Origin: Pyropia yezoensis
Lineage: Eukaryota; Rhodophyta; Bangiophyceae; Bangiales; Bangiaceae
Direction: 5' to 3'
Assembly: GCA_009829735.1 (NCBI GenBank)
Contig: CM020618.1
Coordinates: forward strand, 3,718,882 to 3,782,881
DNA: 64,000 bases
Shown here: positions 49,844 through 60,000 of the stretch, piece by piece
Layout of the letters: every line of letters starts with the position of its first letter
How positions within the stretch are numbered: position 1 is the first letter of the stretch
The notes under the pieces: generated by a model
Database searches by the model: none
What the model was told of the DNA's origin: nothing
The model's input: only the letters and a program-made list of their open reading frames with translations
Position numbers and translations under genes: made by a program

Positions 49844-50956
49844 ATGGATAACCCAGTGGCATTTGCACTGGCCTCACCGCTTCTCGGCCGTTCCGCCGTC
49901 GTCGCCCTACCACGAGGTGCCCCCCCCGTCCCTGCGGTAACAAGGTCCCCCCCTCCTCTTCGTCGGTGGGTGACGGCGCGTGGGCGTTCCCGCTGTACGC
50001 CTGTCGCACGAATGAGCGAACCCCCCTCCACCTCTCTTGATGCGCTACCTGCCCTCCCCTACGCTCTCGTGTGGACGCCCCCTCCCCCCGACAGCACCGC
50101 CAGTGACCCGTTGGCCGGTACAGGCGCCTATGCCATCTTTGACGCCCGCGCCCGCCTGCGCTACGTTGGCTATGCCAAAAACCTTCGCCCGCGGCTGGCC
50201 CTCCACGGTCGCCGCGTGCCCGCCGCGTGCCACTCTGTCAAAGTGTACCCGCTCCCGCCAGGGGCGGCGTCGGGTGGGGGAGACCCCCGGGCTGCCATGG
50301 AGGCTATCCTCGACGGATGGTTGGCGGCCGCGGGGGCCGTACCCGACGGGAACGCGTTGGACCGGGCGCGGTGGGAGGAGGACCCACCAGAGGTGCGCAG
50401 CAACGCGTCAGGGCCGGCGGTTGCCGGGGGGGGGCCCCGGCCGGGGCGAGTGCGCAAGGTGCGCCCGCCGACGGCGCCGCTGGTGCGTGTCCGTCCGCCG
50501 CCCCGGCGGCGGGACGACTATGACTCTGGTGACGGCGCATATGACGCGCACGAGTCGGACGCGTATGCCGAGCGGGATGCCTACGCTCGTGGTCCAGCAG
50601 GCGCCGATGCATACGACCCGCTGGACCCCTTCTCCGCGGCGCGGTCGGTCCCTGAGGGAGATGCACACCGCGGACGACGTCGACGACCCGGATCGGCGGC
50701 CAATGTCGACGGTGGTGGTCGACGTCGTGCAGGCGACGGTGCTGACTGGCAGGACTGCGACGGCGTGTGGTCTTCTGCGGACGATGATTGGCGCGGCGGG
50801 CGGTGGGAGTCGTTTCGCAGGGATGGGGAGTGGACGGAGCGCGAAGATTGGGTGCCGATTGTTGGAGTGGCGGTCATTGCGGGCTTTCTATGGCTGGCCA
50901 CCACCCTTGCCGGGGGGGGCGGGGGAGTCGTAGGGGGAGGGACCTTGCCAATGTAG
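49844..50956 (+). CDS. GIY-YIG-domain protein, plastid-type leader, C-terminal membrane anchor
   Basis: 370 residues from the ATG at 49844 (gccATGg). Residues 1-55 are Ala/Pro/Arg-rich and lack acidic residues apart from Asp2, like a plastid transit peptide. Residues about 75-175 are GIY-YIG-like: GAYAIFDARARLRYVGYAKN corresponds to the two catalytic strands with the Arg of the helix (NLRPRLALHG), then CHSVKVYPLP and AAMEAILDGWLAAAGAVPDG. This layout resembles the N-terminal nuclease domain of plant plastid glutaredoxin S16, but no glutaredoxin domain follows. Instead there is a 150-residue Asp/Arg/Tyr-rich linker (DAYDPLDPFS) and a membrane helix (VPIVGVAVIAGFLWLATTLA) ending in a Gly tail. 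It could be an organelle-membrane-attached nuclease or a non-catalytic relative. Confidence 0.65.
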   Translation: MDNPVAFALASPLLGRSAVVALPRGAPPVPAVTRSPPPLRRWVTARGRSRCTPVARMSEPPSTSLDALPALPYALVWTPPPPDSTASDPLAGTGAYAIFDARARLRYVGYAKNLRPRLALHGRRVPAACHSVKVYPLPPGAASGGGDPRAAMEAILDGWLAAAGAVPDGNALDRARWEEDPPEVRSNASGPAVAGGGPRPGRVRKVRPPTAPLVRVRPPPRRRDDYDSGDGAYDAHESDAYAERDAYARGPAGADAYDPLDPFSAARSVPEGDAHRGRRRRPGSAANVDGGGRRRAGDGADWQDCDGVWSSADDDWRGGRWESFRRDGEWTEREDWVPIVGVAVIAGFLWLATTLAGGGGGVVGGGTLPM

Positions 50957-53900
50957 GCCAATCCCCGGGGAAGGGGAGGGGTGGGTGGGATTAGATGCCC
51001 ACTAGCCGGCGGAGGCGGAGGCGGCCGTGGCAGCTTGGGGGGGTTGTTGGAAGGTGGAGCACGGCAACCACAACGTTCGATGTTGCCGTGGAACCCTCAC
51101 GGCGGCGGCGGCAGCGCGCCGAGGTAGCCATGGCTTGCCAATTCGGCGGAGGCGGCCGCCGCCCGCAGAACGACTCGGCGTGTTGAGGCCACGGCAACCG
51201 ACTGTGGGTGGCGCGGGGGGGCGGCTTGGACACCGACGCTGACTGAGCGAGGGGCTGTGGTAAAGCTTCAGGCGGCGGCCGCGGCAGCTGCAGCTGTGTC
51301 TGTGGCAATTGCAGCTTTATCCGCGACGACTACCTCTACCTGGCGTGGACGCGCCCGCCCGCGCCACCGCGACGGCGACGACCCCGCGAGCAGCCCTTCC
51401 CCTCACGAGGAAGGCGGTGGGCGTGGGCGGGAGGAGGTGTGCGTCCCGACGCTGGGTCGCCCTTAACCGGGCATGCGCCTACCCCATGCGGCGTGTTTTC
51501 CAACCGTCCGTTGGCCGTGACAGATGCAGCGCGTCGGCGGCTTCCCAGATACAGCCCGTGCAGGTCCGTGGTACCGCATGAATGGGGCGGCGCTGCTGGC
51601 GAAAGTCCCGCAAGGAGGGCGGTGGACGCTCGTGGCGGTCATGGTCGCGCAGCCATCGGTCCACATCGAGATGCGCCTGGCCTAAATTGGGCGGGAGGGC
51701 GGGAGGCCCCATCGGTGAGCGAGGTGGGAGGGATGGCGGGCGGGCGGATGGCGGGCGGGCGGATGGTGGGTTGCGCGTGGGGGCAGTTGTCAGGCGATGG
51801 TGGGGGGAGTTGTCACGAGACGGTGGGGTCGGCAGGTTGGAGGAAGGGTAGTAGGGCAGGGACGCCTGCCCTTCACAGCGAGCAGATTGGGTTGCTTCTT
51901 TTGCACGACTTGCGCTCCTCTTGTCGCTCGCGGTGCGTGTTGCCGACGAGAGAAGCGGAGGGGGCCGCGCCGACGCTGGGCAACGGGGGGGACGGCGCCA
52001 CCATGGCGGCGGCCCCCCTCGCACCTGGCCCGTTCGCGCCCCGTCAGAACACGTCGCGGCGCCGCCGCCCGCACCCGGTCTGGCAACGACACGACGCGGT
52101 AGGAGGTGGAGGGGCGACGCAATGGCACAGACGGGGTAGGAGCAGCGTGGCGAGCGAGATCCATAAAGGGTGCTTGAAGATGCACCCCGCTCGCGTCGCA
52201 GCCCCTACGGATGGCACCGACGAGGGTGCGGGGGGGGAAGGGGCTAGCCTGCCCGAGGACAGCAGCCTCCTCTTGTAGGCCGTGTCCGCCACGCCCGCCG
52301 TCTGTGCAGCACCGGCAGCCGTGCGCCGCTGCCACCGCCGCCATCGTCAACGCGGCGCGCCGCCGCGCCACCCGCCGCGCCACGCATGGGGAGGCGGCAG
52401 CGACGGCGGTGGCGGCGAGGACCGCGGCGGCGAAGACCGCAGCGGCGTCAGCGGTGGCAGCGGCGACAGCGGCGGCAGCGGCGGCAGCGGCGGTGGACTC
52501 TCTCTCCCCCCTCTCACGGGAAAGGCGGAGAAACAAAACGGCGGGCGTGCCGCTGGCAGGCACCCCCGCCCGCCGCCATGCGCCGTCTGGGGCGAAGGCG
52601 GCCGCGCTGGAAAAAGTGGCGCAAGTGGCCGCGGCAGTGGTGCCGGAAGCGCCAAGTGGCGGCGGCAGTGGCGGCGGCCGTGGCGGCGGCAGTGGCGGCG
52701 GCCGTGGCGGCGGCAGTGGCGGCGGGGACAGCCGGGGTGATGCGGGTGAGCCAGCCGCGAGTCCACCCATGGTATCACCCGCGCAGCCACCCAGACCCCG
52801 CCCCGCTCTGGTGGCGCTATGGCCGGCCATGGCAGCGGCAGGCCGCGGCCGCCGCCCGTCCTCCTCCCCCCATGGGCGGCCACGCTGGAGGTCACGGCGC
52901 GTGGCGGGCACGCGTGTGGGGCGGACGCGCGCGCAGCCGCGACGCCCGAGCGGGGGGGCGGCAACCGCCCACCACCACCACCCGTCCCGACCGCCGCGGC
53001 CCCTCTCCCTCTCACGTGCCCTCTCAAGTGGCACCCCATCCCATGAATCATTTCCAGTACATACCGTCCTTCCCCTACGAAGCCCCCCCCCCTCTCCCCA
53101 CACACTCCCGCAACGGCCCTTTTTCTTTTCTTTCTTTTCTTTTTGCTGCCCCACACGCGCGCGCGGTGGCATGATATCAAACACCACCCACCGCACGACG
53201 TGGGGGGGGGTGGCGGTTGGGTGGTTTGGGTGGCGCGCGTCGCCCCCGGGGCGGACCCCCCGCTCACGCCGCCGGTCAGGGGGGGGGGGGGGCGGGGAGG
53301 GCGCGCGCCCGTGCGACGCTGCCGCCCCGCCTCGCGGTGCCAAGTGCCCGCGGCGGCCGCGTCTGCCCGCGCCCGACCGCCCGCCCGGCCGCCCGCCGGC
53401 CGCCGCTCTCTCGCCCGCCCGGCCTCTGCCGCCGCCGCCTCCGCCGCCGCCGCCGCTGCTGCTGCCGCCGCAGGTGTCGTCGTAGGTGTTGCGCCCCCGT
53501 GGCGGCGCCGCCGCGTCGACCTGCGGCGGGGGCGGGGGTGGTGGTGGTGGTAGGGAGTTGCCGCCGGGGAGGGCGGAGGGTACGGGGGGGGGGGGGGGGG
53601 GGGGGCGGGGGGGCGGGGGGCGGACACGCCCCGCGCGCCGGCGCACGCCGGGTCGCCGGCGCTGCTCTGCCCGCCCATCGTCCCCCCCTCCTCGGCTGCG
53701 ACGACGGCGGCGGAGCCGCTGTCGCTGTGGCCGTTAACCTGCCTCTCCCCCCCCCCCCCCACCACCACACCCCCTGCTGTTGCCGCCGCCGCTGCCCGCG
53801 GCGCGGCCGCCCGGCCGCCCGTCACGTCGACGCGGGCGCGGGCTCTGCCCCGCGCTTTCCTCACCTCCCCGCTGTCCTCCTCGTGTCCCTCTCCGCCTCC

Positions 53901-54092
53901 GTCCCCGCTCGTCTCCTGCCCCCCCCTTGTGCTTTCCCCTGTACGCGGGCCCCTCACGCCCATTTCGATTTTCTCCACGGAGGTTCCGCCCCCGCCTGCG
54001 TCCCGCGTCCCCGTCTTCTTCTTCCGTCTGGCGCGCGCCACGCCGCCGAGGCGGCGCGGTCGCCGCCCCGCCAGGTGGGCGACGGCGACAGC
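50957..54092. other. GC-rich low-complexity intergenic region
   Basis: Over 3 kb of extremely GC-rich sequence with ggc/gcc triplet repeats (about 52390-52740) and homopolymer runs of C and G (about 53580-53620). Very long frames exist on both strands because stop codons are rare. They are Ala/Gly/Pro/Arg-rich and have no motif. The frame of the next gene is open from about 53217, but I start it at 54093. The region may hold that gene's promoter and leader, or an upstream exon with the N-terminal domain that seems missing there. Confidence 0.4.
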
Positions 54093-57000
54093 ATGGGCAC
54101 CCACCCCGACGGGCCGCCGTGCCCGACGCCGTCGCCCCCGTCTCTGCCCGAGCTTCCGCCCCTGTCGCAGGCGGCGGCGGCGGCGGCGGCGGTGGCGGGT
54201 CGTGGGGGGGTCGGGGGGGGCGGGGCGGGGGACGCCCCCGCCTTCCCACGTGCTGTCCCCGCCTCCCCACCGACGGGAACCGCGACGCCCAGGTCAGGGC
54301 CAGCGGTGGCGGCGTCGGCGGCGGTGGCAAAAGTGGCAAAGGCGGCGACGGTGGCGGTGTCCGAGGCAGCGGTGGGGTGGGGCCAAGGCGTCGGCGGCGC
54401 AGTGTCAAAGCGGCCTGCTCTGTCATCGCCGCCAGGGGGGGGCGCTGGGGGGGAGGGCGCGTCAGATGATACGATGGACGCGGTGCCGTCGCCGCCGCTG
54501 CTGCCACGCTCCGGGCTTGGCGGTGAAGTGGGGGCGTCTCGTCGCGATGCCGCTCGGGGTGGTGGCGGCCGCGGGGGTGCTGCCGCGGACGACGGTGGCC
54601 GCAGCAGCAGCCATGGCCCGAGCAGGAGCGGGAGTGATGGCGCTGGCGGGGGCGCTTTTGGGTTGGGCTCCCTACCGCCGCCGCCGCCTCCACGGCCGCC
54701 ACCTCCGCCACCGCCGCCACCGTCTGGTGACCTCTTCCGGGCAACGGCTGACGCGGCGCCGGTGGGGGGCGGGGATGGCGAGTACGTCACGGCTGCCGGA
54801 CGGGAAGGCGATGCGCGGGCCGGTACCGCGGCCGCCACCGCCGGCACTGCCGCCGTCGCCACCATGGGCGATCCTGACGGCGGCAGGGGCGGTGACAGTC
54901 TTGACGACTTAATCGCACGGCAGCGGCGGGCGGCCTTGGCGGTGCGGCAGTCACCGCCTGTGACGTTTGTGTCGCTAACGCCGACAGGGGAGGCCGCGCC
55001 GCCGGGGGGGGGTGCCGCTGCCGCCGACGACCGCGCGCGGCAGTTTACCGGCATCGTCCGCGTCCTCGACGATGGCGACGACGACGCGTCACGGGATGGC
55101 TGGGGGGTGGCGACGTGTCCCACTGGAGGTGGCGGCCGGCCGCCACCCGAAACGGCTGAGCACCCAGACGACGGTTTTGGCCACCCGCAGGACAGCGGTG
55201 CTTATGCCGACGGCCACGGCCGCGTGGCTGGTGGCCCGCCGTCGCCGGGCGAGGTCGCGGATACCGAGCAGGCTGCTCGTGACGATGGCGTCGCGGCCAT
55301 GGCGGAGGCTGTCGAGGGTGACCGGTGCGTCGCAGGGGGCGGCAATCCCGCCACGGCCACCACGTCCATGCCCCGCCTACCGCCATCTGCCGGGCAGGTC
55401 CAGGAAGACGTCCGCGGGGGCTCCCCCTCCCCTCCACCCCGTTCCCCGCTGCATCCCACCTTTTCTCATGCTGACCTGGCCGCGTACGCCCGTCGCCTGA
55501 GCACCACCGTGGAGCGGTGCGGTCTGACGGGCGACGCGGCAGGTCGTGCCAAGGTAGCTGAAGATGAATTGGCCGCTGGCACGCCAATGCGGCTGGCGGG
55601 GCTTGTAGACGCTGCCGAGGCGGTGGGCGACGCGCCCTGCCTCCGCTTGCTAGCGGCGGTCTTCGGCGGACTGTTGCGGCTGGCGTACATGCGGCTGCTC
55701 GACGTGCTGCTGGCCGAGCCAGTGTGGCCACGGCTGATTACTGCCCTCGAGTACCAGGCCGAGCGGGGGCTGGGGGCTAGCGGGGGGCTTGGCGGCGGCA
55801 GACCCGGCGGCATTGTCACTGGGCTGCCTAGCTTGGGTGCACCCTCCACCGCGTCCACTGCTTCGTCGTCGTTGTCGCTAGCGTTGGGCGTGGACACTTC
55901 ACCACCTGGCTCGCCTTCGTCCGCGGCCGCGGCGGCCGCTGCTGCCAGCATCGCGGCTGATCTAGCCGACGTTCCTGACCGGGACCGCCCGTCTGATGGG
56001 GAGGCGTCGGACGATGAGGGCGGGGGGCCGGCGAGTCCCCCGCCCGTGGCTGCTGGCACTGAGGGTGAACGCGGCAATGGCGGCAACGGTTGCGGCCGCC
56101 CCGCGTCGCCCGCCCCGGCGCGGCCCCGTCTTCCGCCGGTTAACGACGTGGGCGGAGGCGGCGGCGGAGGGTCCCCCCGGCGGCGCTCTACCTCCCCCGG
56201 CTCGCGGGCGCACTCTTCTGATCGGGACCGCCGCTCGCGATCGCCGTCGCCGTTACCCGTGTCATCCGGGGCAGGGGAGGGGGTTAGCAGCCCGTCCGTC
56301 CGCGTCCGTGATGGCCGGGGGCGTCACAGTGGGGGTGCGGGGGTAGGGCGTCGGTGGCGCCGCGTCGCGCGAGCGGTGCCGCCTCCTCCGTCCATGGCAG
56401 CGGCAGCAATTTCCTCTGGAGGGGGCATCGGCGGGACCCGTTTGCCCGGCCCGAACCCCCTTTCGGGTAGTATCGCCGCCGCGGCGAGCGGCGGCGCTGC
56501 TGGTGCTGCCGGCTACTGGGCTGCCGCTGCCACCAGTGCTTCGCCCTTCCCCCTGTCTTCCCCTCCCTTTGTTCCCCGCACTCGCCACCGCGAGTTTTTC
56601 GCTGCTGCGGACGTGGCACGGGAACGAGTGGTCCCTCTCGACTCTCCAACCGCCCGTGCTGCCGTTGCTGCCTCTCTCCGCGCTGTGTACCTTCGCGATG
56701 TGGTTGTGCTCCGCTCTGGCAGCGGGCCCGTTGACATTGTCGACGACCCGTCTACGCCGCCCACCGTGGAGGCTCTCACCGCGGCCCACTTGCGAGCAAA
56801 CGCGGATTTTGTCACGTACGTAGTAAGCGACGGAGCGTTGCTAGGGCGTTTGTTTCGTGCACTGCGGCTGCGGACGGGTGTGTCTGGTGGGGTGGTCGCG
56901 GGGGACGCCACAGACGTGGCAGACGCGGCAGAGGCTGCGGAGTTAATAGACGTGGCACGGGATGACGGCGACGGCGCGGGTGTTGCTGCCGACCATCCTT

Positions 57001-60000
57001 CTCTCACGGACCTGCTGCATTACGTCGAGGCCCTCTTGGGTCTGACTGCCCGTGGCCCTGCATCGACGCGCGCCTGCATGCTGCTCGCGTCACTCTGGCG
57101 CCACGGCCTGCCGGGCGTGTGCGCGGCCGCGCTGGCGAACGGGGACGTGGCCTCCCGGTCGCTGGTGGTGGGCATCCTTCTGGTAGCTGCCCGCTACGAC
57201 ATGCCATCCCTGTGCTTTTCGCTCGTCGATCGGCGAGTGGGGGTGGTGGAGGCCGCGCGCTCCGCGGCGGCCGCGGCCGCCACTGCGGGGGCAGGTCACC
57301 TCGGGGTCTCTGGCGGCGGGGGCTTTGCCGTCCTTTCCCCCGCCGGCGGCTATCCCCGTCGGGAGCTGTCCAACACTGACTCGGTGTGGCCCTCCCCTGG
57401 GGCGCCCGCCCCTCTCTTGGCGCCCCGCCACGCGGCGTGGCCCGAGTCGGACCTGGACAACTGTTTGGCGGCCGACGACCTCGGAATGGACCGGCTCGGC
57501 TGCTTTGGCGGACCCTCTGGAAGTGGGAGCGGCGGGGACTTGGGCGGGGGGTGCCTCGACGCTCCGGGCTGGCCTCTGCGAGACAATGACGACCTGTATT
57601 GCGGGGAGGGGACAGAGGTGCCCGAGCTGGGCTCGCCTTCGCGGCGCCCGCTGAGCCCCGAAGGGGAAGGGGTAGGGGTAGATCTGCTCTCATCCATGGC
57701 CGACGGCCCTTATGGCCGGGGGGGGCTCGATGGGGTCGGGGGGAGCGTATCGTCCCCGCCACCGCCACCGTCGCCACCGCCGCCCCCGCCGCCACCGCCG
57801 CCATCGCCGGCGGCGTCCGTGGGCAGCGCGGATGCGGGCGGCGGCGCGGCTGCCGTCGACGGAACTGCTTCCGATGATGCGGACGCTGCAGGCCGGCTGT
57901 TGTCGACTCTTCTGTTGGCCGTCACTCGGGAGCGCAACGAGGGTGTTGCTCTCCAGCTCCACAGCCTGATGAGCGTCCTCCTCGACTGGCGCGATGAGAC
58001 CATCGCGGGCGGTGGCGACAGCGACGGGACGCTCTTCCTTCGAGCGTTTTACGCCCGGTTTGCGCCGCTGCTGCTCACGGATCTTGGCGGGGAGTTGGGG
58101 GCCGCCGGGGTTGCGAGTAAGGCATCCGGGCAATTGCCGGGCGGGTCTCGGGGGGAAGAGCATGGCGCTGCTTTCACAGGTCGAGCTTCTGTGGTGCCAG
58201 CGGCGGCGGGGGCTCCTGGCTTGCCTGCACCCGGCACCACTGGCGGCGGCGGTAGCGGAGGTAGTGGGGGGGTCGGTGGTGCTGGCGGTGTGGCCGCCCA
58301 AGCGGTCGACACGTGTATGCGGGTTGCCGCTCACCATGGCCCAACTCCGTCCCCTCCCCACTGCCCCTGCTGCGCCGCCGCCGTTGCCGCCCCTGCCGCC
58401 GCCCCCGTCCGTACCGCCGCCCGTGTTTGCGAGGTGCTCGCTCTGTGCGTTGCGCGCCACGGGCAACTGGCGGCGGACTTTTTGTCCCCCCCCGGCGTGG
58501 GGGCGCCCGCCCTGGCCGCTGCTGCTGCTCTCCTCGCCGCCAAGGCCGCCCCCGTCACGGCTCGCCTGGCCGCCTTGCGGCTGGTGCGGGCAATTGCCGG
58601 GTCATGTCAGCCCCGGCTGGCGGCCGCTGCGGTGGCGGCGGGCGTCTTTTGCGGCGTGGGCGCCCTGTACGCAGACCAAGAAGGGCGGGACACGGTGGCA
58701 AGTGGAGCGGTACTGGAGCTGGTGACGTTTCTGGCCCGCTACGCTGCGGCCGTGCCACCGCCACCCGCGGCGTTTGTGGCCGACGCGACGGCGGCGGCGG
58801 CGGGTGCGGTGGCGGCCGTAGCTGCCGCCGCTGCCTTGGGGGCGGAGGGTGTCGCTGCCCAAGACGGGGAGGTGGGGGGGGTTACCGCCGCTCCACCCGG
58901 GGGGGAGATGGGCCAGAATGGCCCTGGAGCGGTAGGTGGCGGCGTCGGTGGCGGCGGCGACAGTGGTGGTGGTGCCGACGTTCTTGCGGAGAGGTCCGCC
59001 ATCGCCATCCTGCTGCGGGCGGTCCTCGAGGGCGCGGCTGGGGCGCTCGAGTCGTCAGCGGGGCGGTGCTCGGCGCTCGCCGACGCCCGACGTGCTTGGG
59101 AGGGGTGGCAGCAGCAGCGGCCCGAGGGGGTGCCGGGGGTGGGGGCGGGAGCAGGGCACGACGGCACGTCCTCGACGGTTGTGGCGGCTGGCGACGGGGA
59201 GGGGGGGGGCGTTGGCACTGCCTTTGGCGGCCACGGGCTGCCTTTGACGGCCACCTCCCTGTCGTCGGATGTGACATCGTCCGCCGCCAGTGGCCTTGGC
59301 GGCGGCGGCGGTGGCGGCGGCGCGGGAGCGGCTTCCGTCGCCGACGGCCTGGCCGACCCCGCCGCGACGGCGATGGACGTGGACCCGGCGGCTGGGGTGG
59401 GCCCCCGTGCCGATGGCCGCGCCGGGGGGGGGGCGGGCGCGGCCGCCGCGGGGACGCCGCTTGCTAATGGCGTTGCGCCTGGCGCGGCGGGTGGGGCTAG
59501 TGGCGGCGGCGGGGGAGCGGCGGCCGCCGCCACCACCGGCCCGGGTGCGGGTGGCAGCGGCAGCGGCGGCGGTGGCGGCGGCGGTGGGGTGGGGGCGGTC
59601 CCGTCGGCGGGCTCCCCGCCTCGGCGGCAACGACTGTCCACGCTGTCGCTGGCGGGCTCTGCGTTTGGGCGGTCCCCCGACGGACCCCCCGGCGGTAGCC
59701 GCGGTGGGCCCCTCACCATGCACGGTGGCGGCAGCGGCGGCGGCGGCGGTGGCGGGGACAGGCGGGGCTCTTCGCCACCCTACTTTGGGCTGGACGTGGC
59801 ACCCCCCCCCCCCTACCTCCCCGCAGAGTTGCCGCTGGGCCCGCCGCTGGTTGTGCCGTCCAGCCTGGGCGGCCCCGCCGACGCCGACGCCATGGACGGT
59901 GTCGACGCCCTCCGCGGCGGTGGCGGCGACGGCGGCTGCGCCGCCGCGGCGGGGCTCCTCCCAGAGCCCCTCTCCCCGCCGCCCCCGTCGCTGCCGCCGC

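Noticed and set aside
51790-53646. 618-codon minus-strand and overlapping 424-codon plus-strand frames
   Set aside because: Both strands are open because of ggc/gcc triplets and scarcity of A/T; composition is Ala/Gly/Pro/Arg only and no motif is present.
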